Shown here one piece after another: positions 49,253-59,202 of a stretch of 64,000 nt of DNA; within the stretch, counting starts at the first letter, position 1, and every line of letters begins with the position of its first letter. A program made the translations under genes and the position numbers. This DNA comes from Papiliotrema nemorosa. Its lineage: Eukaryota; Basidiomycota; Tremellomycetes; Tremellales; Rhynchogastremaceae. A model generated the notes under the pieces. It worked only from the letters and a program-made list of their open reading frames with translations, was not told the DNA's origin and made no database searches. The stretch is taken from positions 1 through 64,000 of the forward strand of contig JASKOT010000052.1 of the NCBI GenBank assembly GCA_032158125.1. The letters run 5' to 3'.

Positions 49253-51679
49253 CTATCTGCCTTCCTCTGTGTCCTCTGGATGAACGTCCCGGCGCGAATG
49301 CCCAGCTTTCGGCGCCGTAGCGTCGATCACTTCCCGATGCTGCGGGAACTTTTCCTTCAGCACACTCCTTGCGTTCAGCCGCTCATCGTCTGGCAATCTC
49401 CACATGAACTTTGCCAACCTCCTCACAGTCTCCGCATCGGGCGCTGGAGCATCACCATGACCCATCTCGGCCGTCGCCACTTCCAATGCCCGGGAATACA
49501 GTCCCATACGGCATAAACACTCTACCCAGCCATTCCAAACTCGGGTCGTACCCACCAGCCCGTGCCTTTTACCCCAGGCCCATATCTTCTGGGCTCTCTC
49601 GATATTACCCCGATAAGCACACGTATCAAGGGCGATGGCGATACCTGCGGGATAATGCTTTTTGGCATATTCTACCGGGAGTCGTTTACGTCGATCCACA
49701 ATGTCGTTCCACACCAATAGAGCCTCTTCCACCGCATCGACCCGGTTGTACGCGTCCATGAGTGCGATCAAGAGTGGCAGGTCTGTCTCGATGTTTGCCC
49801 CAAGTTTGATCCTCGTATGAATGACCCGGATGATGTTTCGTATAATCTCCGTTCGCTGTTGATGGATATCCCACGGCACGTCGGCTCGCATCGATCCCAG
49901 CTGTCCATAGCGCGACAGGATGGATGTGAGGATTTTGTGATCAGGCTCGGCGCCTTGTGACCGCATATTGGAGATCATCTGTAGTGCCCTCTCGACAGAC
50001 GGAATGACATAGGGATCACCAGCCGGCGCGACGGTCAAGAACGCATTGACGAAATCTCGGTGCGCGTCAGCGTCGACGGCGTTGTTGGAAAGGTACGTCT
50101 TGTAGAGATCATAGGACGTTTCGTGGTTGGGTGAGTGACGCATGAGGCGGGTCATTGCCGCTCGCACATCCGGTATGGCGATTCCTCTCTCGGCTGCTTC
50201 TTGCAATAGTCGTAGAGCCATATCACAGCGTGGTGGATCAGATTTGGCGCACCCTTTCAAGAGTATCCGCGTGAGCTCGGCTAAACGTCGGTCGTCTTCA
50301 ATATCGTACTCGATTTCGCTACTCGTCCGGAGCACATCCTCGTAGACCTCGACCATGGCGTCTATGGTCTGTTCTGCTTGAGTGAAGAGCGGACGGATGA
50401 TGGCTTGAGCGAGTCGAGTATCGATCTCGACTCCACGTCTCCGTGCCAGTCGATATGTTGCTAATGCCTGCTCCAGGTCCTCCAAAGTTGGCTTGTTCTT
50501 CACTAGACTCTGGACTAATATGGTCCAGCCTTCCAACGGGGTAGCCGATTCCGTTACCATTTCCACTCGATTCGTCGCTTCCTCCATAGTGTGACCACTC
50601 GCCAGCTCGTGCTGGATCAGAAACGCCATGGCCCATCCAGGCGGGAGTATACCGCACTCTTTCATCGACAGACACAGCTCTTCCACTTGGCTGCGATCCT
50701 GTCGATGAACCGCCCAGGCGACTTTTGCCAACCAGCCTTCTCGTTCCAGCATCTCCCCTTGTTTGCCGGTTTTATTCCACGACGCGAGAATCTCTTCCGC
50801 GTCCCGGGATCTGCCCTCCAAAATGCATATCCTGATCAATTCTGCTTCTCCCAGTGTACCGACAGACACGCGCGTCCGCCTTATCGACTCCAAGACGTCC
50901 ATCAGAGTCTTCGGAATAGAGCGTCCCCGATGCATCTCCCTCCTCACGCATCGTAGCAGCGCCTGGTAGTCCTGTACATGGGGCGATCGTTGTCGAGTCA
51001 TGGCTAGCCAGACCAGATCGAAATTCCGAGGAGCATACCGCGTGGTCATCCTGAGCATCTCTGTCCAATCGACCAAATCCCCCGGCACGCCTTTGACCAG
51101 TTTGACAGCACCGGTAGGATCTCCATTCCGTAGCGTACCCAGCATAAGAATATTGAGCGACTCCTTGGTCGGCTCGTACCCAAACACACTACTCAATTCG
51201 GTATACATCGATTGTAATCTTGCTATCCTCGCTCCAGGTGTCCTATCCATAGCTAGAACCTTCATCCCGGCCAGAATCTCCTCCAGAGAGAGGTAAAGAT
51301 CACCCTCGTTTGAAGGCCCAGACGAAGAAGCGAGAGAGTCGACAATCGTATCGTACGCTACGAGCATTTCGTCGGGATTCTTCCTCTTCGCATGGAAGAG
51401 AAACTGTTCCCTTGCTGATCCACTCGCGGCTTTAGATTTATTCTTTCCAGAGAAGGAGAAGAATTCAGTGATTCGGGAGATAGGAGAGGGATTGGAGTCC
51501 GTTGAAGCATGTCGGTGAGGTTGAGCAGTGGACGATTTTGGGATCGAACTGGAAGAAGTGAAGAATGCCGGGCGGACCGTCGAAATGGCGCGCTGGGAGG
51601 GTGTAGGATGTGATACCTGCCGAAAGACAATCCGACGACGCTGAAGACTGCTCGGGTGCAGTCTTGCTCTGAATGGCAT
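49253..51679 (-). CDS. Mitochondrial pentatricopeptide-repeat (PPR) protein
   Basis: A single uninterrupted frame of 808 aa. The N-terminus is Arg/Ser-rich and lacks acids for about 45 residues (MPFRARLHPSSLQRRR), a clear mitochondrial presequence. The rest is alpha-helical with degenerate 35-residue repeats, for example TKESLNILMLGTLRNGDPTG, and later TRVWNGWVECLCRMGLYSRA. Fungal proteins of this kind bind mitochondrial RNAs or the mitoribosome. I cannot assign an orthologue. It stands out as intronless between PEX1 and the WSC/CPL1-like gene, both interrupted by introns. The PEX1 start lies 225 bp downstream on the same strand. Confidence 0.83.
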   Translation of the reverse strand: MPFRARLHPSSLQRRRIVFRQVSHPTPSQRAISTVRPAFFTSSSSIPKSSTAQPHRHASTDSNPSPISRITEFFSFSGKNKSKAASGSAREQFLFHAKRKNPDEMLVAYDTIVDSLASSSGPSNEGDLYLSLEEILAGMKVLAMDRTPGARIARLQSMYTELSSVFGYEPTKESLNILMLGTLRNGDPTGAVKLVKGVPGDLVDWTEMLRMTTRYAPRNFDLVWLAMTRQRSPHVQDYQALLRCVRREMHRGRSIPKTLMDVLESIRRTRVSVGTLGEAELIRICILEGRSRDAEEILASWNKTGKQGEMLEREGWLAKVAWAVHRQDRSQVEELCLSMKECGILPPGWAMAFLIQHELASGHTMEEATNRVEMVTESATPLEGWTILVQSLVKNKPTLEDLEQALATYRLARRRGVEIDTRLAQAIIRPLFTQAEQTIDAMVEVYEDVLRTSSEIEYDIEDDRRLAELTRILLKGCAKSDPPRCDMALRLLQEAAERGIAIPDVRAAMTRLMRHSPNHETSYDLYKTYLSNNAVDADAHRDFVNAFLTVAPAGDPYVIPSVERALQMISNMRSQGAEPDHKILTSILSRYGQLGSMRADVPWDIHQQRTEIIRNIIRVIHTRIKLGANIETDLPLLIALMDAYNRVDAVEEALLVWNDIVDRRKRLPVEYAKKHYPAGIAIALDTCAYRGNIERAQKIWAWGKRHGLVGTTRVWNGWVECLCRMGLYSRALEVATAEMGHGDAPAPDAETVRRLAKFMWRLPDDERLNARSVLKEKFPQHREVIDATAPKAGHSRRDVHPEDTEEGR

Positions 51680-51868
51680 TGCTTGATAGGTACGAGGTAG
51701 TCACTGTCAATGTCAAAAGTCAATCGAAGTTGTACCAACGGCGATCTCCGCCGATTGAGCCTGGCAGGGTGTATATGAGGGTCTCTATAGTGACGCATAC
51801 AACATTATCCATGCAGATCTATGTGTGTTTCTACCTAGAAAGCCCAAGAAAATGTCCTTTAATACTAC

Positions 51869-53083
51869 CTATGCCCTGTGATGATATGTCATCCTCTCAC
51901 ACCCGTTGCGAGAAGAATTGACCCTCCAACCGTTTTGACATCGGCTCACGACGCATCGACCGCGGGTGCACGTCGTCCCGCCAAGTGTTGATCCAGGTAT
52001 AGATGTGCAGCTAGAGATGAGCACGAGAATACATATAGAGATGTTGTGCTCACTCGACTCCCCTTCGGTTGGCCGGGTTGATCGGGTCGAGGTTAAAGTC
52101 GCCATCCACACAACCGCCACACGACTCGAGTTCATTTTCAACATCGATGCACTGAACTCAGCTCTATCCGAACCATGGGCAAGCTCTACTCACCTCGAAA
52201 GCCTCCAGGTCTTGAGCCATTTTACATGCCCTGAGGGGTTTCGGGCAAAACGCATAAAGCGCCATCTCACTCTCCCTCTTCTTCTCCACTCTCTTCATCC
52301 TCCTTTTCCTATAGAACCCCGAAGCTTGGTTTGCTGCTGCTCCCGGCTCGTGCGTATACGCATAATACCTCGGTGAAGCGGAATTGTACACTTTGCACTG
52401 GGTGAACCCACTCGCCGTCGCGCCGCCGTTGGCGGGTGAACAGTAACACCCCCAAACGCCATTATCGCCTACACTGACGAACGCTTGTTTGTAAGAGAAA
52501 CAAGCCTTCAGACATTGGTAGTGTGAATTCGCGCCTGATTGTTGGACCAAAGCAGGGGAAGTGTTGGGTGTGATGGTTGTGGGGCATCCTTGAAAAGTGT
52601 ATGAACTGTCACTCATTGTTGTCTGAAATCAGCACCGTATCAACCTCAGCAGAAAAAATTGTGTGAGGGGCGGGTAGAGAGATGGCAGAAATTAAAGACT
52701 CACATGCCATTGTTCTCCGGCACAATCCCCAGCGCCGTTCTGAGACGTCACAAAGGCCGTATAAGGAGGTCCAGCCTCCGGTCCACAAGCGCACGTTTTG
52801 CTTGAGGTTGAAGTGGCTTTATAATAGGCATACCGGAATCCCGCTTGAGTGCATGCCGACTGGAAGTATCAGCGTCAAGCTCCATCTTTCCGTCCAGGCC
52901 AGAGCTGAACCATGTGGGGCGACTTACGGCGCAGGTCTGTCCACTGGTCAGAGTCATGGTCTGCCAGGTGCCTCCTCTGTAATTCCCATTGAGACATCCG
53001 ACAAACGGTGTCGAGTCACCCAACACGAGCTGAAAAGTCGATATCAGGAGCAAGAGCGCGACCGTTGACCTGACCGAGGACAT
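51869..53083 (-). CDS. Secreted WSC-like / CPL1-like domain cysteine-rich protein
   Basis: About 338 aa in five exons. Residues 1-22 are a signal peptide (SSVRSTVALLLLISTFQLVLG). Two WSC-like cysteine modules follow: FVGCLNGNYRGGTW to GEQW (about 28-107), and FQGCPTTITPN to FTQCKVY (about 115-195). A basic linker, YRKRRMKRVEKKRE, resembles a Kex2-type processing region. The C-terminal CPL1-like domain reads FCPKPLRAC, CIDVENELESCGGC, then DCTSIPG and GRCVVSRCQNGWRV. I chose the ATG at 53083 because it starts the signal peptide. In Cryptococcus neoformans a protein with this last domain is secreted and affects host immune cells; here only the domain likeness is shown, and function is unknown. 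Confidence 0.82.
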
Positions 53084-54122
53084 CACGAACGGTGCCAAAG
53101 ATCGGCGAAGGGATTTAGGAAGGTGCTTTGACTCTGACGGAAGATTTCCCTGCAGGATGCTGATGAGGCTATCCTCAAATGCAGGGTATATGTATCCAAC
53201 GGGGTACGACCGCTAGTATGGTCAAGGTTCCCTCATACTGACGACCGATTGACCTCGATGCACCTCGATCCGTCAAAGATTGTAATGAATCCAACAGCCC
53301 CATCGGGACAGTCAACGAAAGTATCTCGGTTCCTCCAACATCTACGCCTTGAGGCAGTGACGACAACGCCAGGCGCCTTTCCACGGATGAATGGCCGACA
53401 GATGTCAAGTCCGTCGGAAGGTGTGAGTTAATCGTATTGCAGCCTGCTGTCCGCACCGATCACAGGATGAGCCGGCGCAGGGCGCACAACCGCAAAAGGT
53501 GAGACAATAGTCCGGCCCGAGTGAACCCCCCCTCATACTAGTACGCCAATAGATTCTCGGTATGTCTCAAAGATTGATCCGAGACGCAGTAGGAGTAGGT
53601 TAGTCGAGCTGTGAGTAAGGTTATCACGTATTCAGCTTACGACGACTTTGTCCAACGACTGCTTTGGGACCTCGGGCCGATTGCTGGACTTGCTGGTTCG
53701 CATCTTGTCCTCGATATGCTCTCCTTCAGATGTACTCGCATCGGGTGTGTGATGCATGGGCACAGTATCGAGTATCGTCTGAGCAAAAGTGACATGAGAG
53801 CGTCGACAAACAACTTTGTGCCGGCAGACGTCCGGAAGCGGCATATTCCCGTAATCTTATCCATCCGGAGCACTCTTTCCTCCAAGCCACATAGATGCCA
53901 AGCGATTCCACGAGTTGGTGGATGAGCAGAGCTAGTAGGGTACGACACATGTGATGGGCATGCGTGCATTTGACGTGTCGGATCAAGACATGCGCCTCGA
54001 AGCATGGTTTACCCCGTTGGCTGACACGCCCTGACCAGAGTCAAAGCCATACAGTCGTGGCGATATGTGACCCGAATACTGTCACTCATACAACCATACA
54101 ACAATTGTCCGATTCCAGTACT
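53084..54122. other. Longest gene-free interval (1.0 kb)
   Basis: Lies upstream of the WSC/CPL1-like start and downstream of the MLH3 stop. Frames up to about 120 codons exist on both strands (e.g. 53611-53925 plus, 53637-54005 minus), but none has recognisable motifs or a spliced continuation. It most likely holds a long promoter for the secreted-protein gene and the MLH3 3' end. I see no tRNA, repeat or transposon remnant. Confidence 0.4.
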
Positions 54123-56994
54123 TCACATGTCGTTTTTCCACTTTGACCAGTCGACTTCTCTCCGAGACCAAGCACGATGAGCCAACACTGCAAGAGGCAC
54201 CAGACTGGGGCGTCCATGAGCACACATGAACCCCTGCCTCGTCTCCCCCAATCGGCGAATCAACCTCTCACATTGCTCCTTGTTGAGTTTGTCACCAAAC
54301 ATGATCGAGCCTGCCGTCAGCCTTGTTGTGAGTTACATGTAGGGGCGCACCTCGACACGCCTTGGAATTGGCCAATTCAAGCATTTCTCGGGGGATCCAC
54401 CGCATCGCTCGACCCCAATCTACGTCGGTTTCTCCACTTTCAGCCAGTAACGCTTGCACTTCTTCCAACCCGTCCAACAATGCAGACAAGTGCACCTTGA
54501 CGAGCCGCGTAAGGTCTTTGCCATCTTTGGCGCCAAGTCGAGCAGCCAGCGCCTTTGGGACGGCTTGAACCGTAACCTGGACGTAGTCATCGTCCGTCCC
54601 GGGTACATCCAGTCCAATACCCCATCTCCGGAGGACGTTTAGAGCTCCAAGTGTACCCAGAGACGTAACCTCCTCTCTGCTAAGCACTAGGACGGGTGAG
54701 GGATCGGGCTTGATCGTTTCCACCGTGTCATCCAAAAAGCCCAGGCACAATTCCTCTAGAATCCTCTCCACAGAAACTCGCTCGTCTGCCGCGTGCTGGT
54801 CGATGATCACTAGAACCGGCTGACTGGGTCGATTCGGCATCGCATTGGCATCCAAAACGCAAGCGATGAATTTACGATCCACCTGGCCCAAGGCTTTTGC
54901 GAAAGCGAGGTAGGAAGCGGACAAGGTGATATCGGTCGTGGGCAGGTGGGATCGAGGGAGGTTGACGGGCATGGTGTGTCTGCAAGGATTGTCTAGGTCG
55001 GCGCAGGTGTCAAACCCGTCCTGATCGACATCGGAAGCCTCTTCGGAGTCGCCATCATGCCTGCGCATTCTAGACCGAGATTGCTTGACATGAGCTGAAA
55101 GCCGGCAGGGTCAGGGGCAGCTCACCGTGATGAGCTGTTGCAACCAAGCCAAACCACTTTCTCCTTCTTCCGTATCCCGGGGGGATAGCACTCCTGACAG
55201 GGAAGAAGCCGGGCACGCTCGCTTCTTGCGAGACCCCTGCAGGTCATCGTCACTAAACTCCCCTCGATTCCTCTTTGGCGTGCGGAAATGCGGACTAGAC
55301 AGTTGGGGCTGCGCTAGAGCTCCTCTTTCGACCGGAAGCGGCGTAGTGGGGGCTACAGGCTCCCTTCGCACAGGTGTGAGCGGTGTCTGAGCATCGGTCT
55401 GAGTTCTTTGCCCGAGAGCTGCATGCGCAGGACCGCGGTGGGGTGACGCAGATGGGATGGCTGGTATCGGAAACGACGTGAAACCATGCCGTTTCAGAAA
55501 CTCGTCGACTACCGCGAGAATGAGCGCCTTGACCTCGTCAACGTCCTAGTCATCAGCGCTAGCCTTCAAGTGATCGATCTAGCGCACTCGGAAACCAAAA
55601 ACCATCTTGCGAGGCTCATACAACAGATCCACCTCTTCCGGCGGGAGATTCACGTTCAACACGTAGATCGGGTGTCTTTCGAGCTTTCGGGGTGACTTGC
55701 GAATAGCTTGACGTCAGCTACCGAGAAGATCATAGTATCAATAGCTGACTGTGCGAAGTATCCTCGAGGAGACTATCTTGGGTCAAGGCTGAGAAGCGAC
55801 TCGCCGCGAAGCGTTTCGAGATGGCGTGTTGGAGATCGCCCCTCTCCACGGGGAACGAGTTGATATCTGGCATTAGGACGCCATGTAACCCTGGGAAGCT
55901 TACATAGGTGTTGGTGACTCTGCTCGTCAGCTTGAAGGCGTTATCGATCCGCTTAGCTCACCTTATTGACCGATCCTTCGAGACTTACAAAACCTTCTAA
56001 GCGCTTACGGCTCGCCTTCACCCTGACCTTCTGCACTTTCTACCCTATAAGCTCTAGACCAACAACAAAAGCGTCAGCTCACCTCAACGCTCGCCGTGCC
56101 ATAGATAGCGCGGTAGACATCCAAGCTCGATCTCATCTACTATCAGCTGGTGAGCCACAAAAAATGGCGAGAGCTGACCCTGGAAAGATTCAATATCTGC
56201 CTCGCCCCTTTGCTTGATCCAACAGCGGCTTCTTCCCACATTGTCCACTTCACTCCCGGTCGAATTAGCGCTAGAGTCTCTACAATCTTCCTGCAGGCCA
56301 TCAATGTGCTCTGAGGGGTCTTGTCAGCCAGACGTCTTTGTCGGACAGGGATCTAATATCAGCTTCCCGATAGTTCAGTCCGAGGGGGCTGACATTGTGA
56401 AAGAGCTCTTTGACGGTGATGATCGTACCACTCTCGCCTTGTATTGACCTATGTGATACTCCTTCAAACAGGACCTCAGAGCTCTGGATATCAGCTATAA
56501 CTCGATCGCACATGGCAGCTGACCTTGAGAACCTTTGAGTAGGTCTTCTGTGACGCCCTCGTCTTGGTGGTAATGTCCACTATGCCCAGTGCAGCTATAG
56601 ACGACAGAGCTACCTGATCAGCTCGAGACAACCACAGATATCCCAACTGACCTTCACCTCTGAATCCGTATCCTGTCACAAGGTCTCCCCCGCCTCGCCC
56701 CAGAGTGGACCCCTTAGAGGTCTCGTATCGCCCTCCTATGCTCCGCAGATCACTCTGCGGTATCCCACATCCATCATCTTCCACCCGTACTCTCTCGTTC
56801 CCCGCCGATGCGTCTATCCATATATCTATGCGGGCTGCTCCAGCATCTAAGGAGTTGTGCAGCAGCTCCTGAAGGACAGAGGGGTAAGTGGGGATGATGA
56901 AGCTTGATCTGAGGGCGGTAGAGGTGGGTTCTGGTAGAGTGGTGATACGTGCTCTTTTTCGCCCCATGGGATGATCTCTGGCAGTCTCTGGCAT
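54123..56994 (-). CDS. MLH3: DNA mismatch repair protein Mlh3 (MutL family)
   Basis: MutL-gamma subunit, nuclease partner of Mlh1 in meiotic crossover resolution and minor mismatch repair. About 820 aa, with at least ten introns of about 40 nt. GHKL ATPase motifs: VLQELLHNSLDAGA, VEDDGCGIP and GYGFRGEALSSIAALG, the last split by an intron. Transducer: LFHNIPVRQRR. Middle: an unstructured linker with KNR-rich segments. C-terminal endonuclease domain: IDQHAADERVSVERILEEL (metal-binding DQHA-E pattern), NSKACRGSIMFGD (split by an intron) and GFMCAHGRPSLVPLA (Cys/His). All nuclease motifs appear intact. The start at 56994 gives an N-terminus reaching into the ATPase domain. Confidence 0.92.
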
Positions 56995-57411
56995 GTTGAT
57001 GCTTCTGTAAACCCCCTCAAGGTGGGTCGAGCATGGTATGGATGCTTGACTGACGGTGTCGAGTGAGTGGAAGGTGGAGTTGACAAGACAAATGATCGAG
57101 ATGAGTCAACCATCATCACCTCGTCGATCCTCCCACATCTCTCTTCCATCACTCTTCTTCTTCGTATGCATGCAACATCCTTGGCCCATCTACAGCTCAT
57201 GCAGAAGAGATCTTGTGTCGTACGAAGCCCGAACTCGAGTAGGCAGGAATGGCGCTCATATACGCGAATACCAGTCCGGGTTCTACCGATGGTTCTTGGC
57301 AATTTGACTCGAGAGTCGCTGAGCTCACAATAATGTCGAGCATCCTCTTCATCTCTGTCTGACCCATCTGCAAAGCGTGGACAGCTTGTGTATAGTCCTC
57401 TCCCCATATAT
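56995..57411. promoter_or_regulatory. Divergent promoter MLH3 / RCH1
   Basis: A 417-bp region between two starts. A TATATATA stretch lies just before the RCH1 ATG (about 57406-57413), too close to act as a TATA box. No coding signal is evident. Confidence 0.4.
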
Positions 57412-58982
57412 ATGGCCGGCCCGACCAGTCGCCCAACGACATCGGAGGATGAGACGGTAGAATGTCAACAATCTGAACCCAAGGACACGGCAGCCCATCC
57501 CCCTCACCTCGACACATTACCCAAGTCTTCGAAGGAGGACGTCAAGAAGAGTTGGTATCACCCTCTGTCGCTCTTCTCCCTCGCCCTCGATAATTGGTTT
57601 TTGATCGGGATTGGGGTATTCATCATTCTCGCATGGAGGTTTCCCAATGTCGCCCGTCGAGGTGGATGTGAGTCCACCTGTACACTTCCTCAATGGTCGC
57701 ACAGTCTGACAATAGCGATCCGTTCAGAATGGTCCATCAACTGGGGAGCGCTCGCTCTTATCTTCTTAATCACCGGTCTGACCCTCAACACCCGATCTCT
57801 TCTCGCTGAACTCCTCAATATCAAACTCCACCTGATCACCCAGATCTTCTCCCTGCTCCTCTTCCCGACCATCATGTTCGCCTTGATCAACATCATCTCC
57901 GCGGCGAAAGACGACAAGATTGATAAGTTCATCCTTGGGGGGTTTATGGTGTTGGGCGTGTTGCCAACTACGGTAGCCAGCAATATCACCATGACACGAA
58001 CGGCCAAGGGGAACGTGGAAGCAGCCACGGCAGAAGTGTGCATCGGTAAGTTCCCACCGGCCCCTTCGCCCGAACCGACTGGGATGTTGAGCAGGGATGG
58101 GCGGTGTCGCTGACGTCTAGGCAATCTACTTGGAATCTTCCTCTCTCCCCTTTTGCTTGAACTATTCTTCTCCGCCCCGAAATGGTCCTATGCCCGCCCA
58201 CAAGCTACTCCAGGAGGAGGCACGGATCTTACAGACATTTACCGACGAGTCGCCAAGCAGATGGGTCTAGTCATCTTCCTCCCTATGTTGGTAGGGCAAA
58301 TCATCCAAAAGTGAGTCCACCCCCAAAGTTTGCCTGACGTTAGCATCTTCCCAAAGCAGGTCAAATGGACAGCGAATACATTCCGACTGCCTAAAGTATC
58401 CTCATTCATGTTACTCCTCATCATATGGCAAGTTTCCATCCTCGAGGAAAGGAGCTCATCCCAGGGCGGCATTCTCCAACGCATTCTATACCGACGCCTT
58501 TTCGCGCGTTCATCCAGCATCCATCATCCTCGTCGTCTTCCTCAACCTGACTCTATACCTCGTATTCACAGTTCTATGCCTGATCATCGCTCGACCACCC
58601 TTACCCCGTTCTTTCCGGACGATCCACGATGATCGCCCAAGGTGGGATGTAAAGCGGCTGATGGCTTCTTGGACATGTGATAAATCAACCACGACCGCGG
58701 TATGCTTCTGTGCAGCCGCAAAGGGGTTGATGATTGGTGCGCCAATGCTGGACATCTTGTACGGAGGGATAGACGCGACAGAACGAGCTATCATCAGCAT
58801 ACCGCTTGTCTTGTATCAAGGTGCGCTAGATCTCTAATTAAGTAATCGAGTGTCGGGGCTGATTTGCAGGGTTGCAAGTCGCGGTCGCCCAGCTTCTCAC
58901 TACGCTTTTCCGACGGTGGAACGAGAAACCCGATCCATATTTCCCCAAGGATGACGACCCAGAAAAGCAGGAGCGTGCTTGA
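57412..58982 (+). CDS. RCH1: RCH1/SLC10A7-type (bile-acid:Na symporter fold) membrane protein
   Basis: A ten-helix membrane protein of about 430 aa in six exons. N-terminal Thr/Ser-rich cytosolic tail, then SLALDNWFLIGIGVFIILAW, SEWSINWGALALIFLITGLTL, FGGFMVL-like segments (ILGGFMVLGVLPTTVASNI, with the helix-break region), and WAAFSNAFYTDAFSRV, ending with AAAKGLMIGAPMLDILYGG. The SBF-like fold and these motifs fit yeast Rch1, a negative regulator of plasma-membrane calcium influx, and vertebrate SLC10A7, rather than arsenite transporters. Intron 4 (58428-58464) uses a GC donor (TG|GCAAGT), required for frame. It diverges from MLH3. Confidence 0.9.
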
Positions 58983-59202
58983 CTCAGTCGTTTTGGGTTG
59001 TTCAGCATGTACAGCACTCGGTATTCAGTGTGATGCATTGTATCCATAATCGTTAATCACTCCAGACATCGCCCGGAGTAGGGATCATTCTGTTCATCTT
59101 CGTCGTGTAGCAGAGATCCATACTCTGCTCAAGACTGACCGGGACTTCTCACATCACGTGCACGCTAGATAACGTGCAGTGCATTACTTCTCAAAATCAT
59201 CA

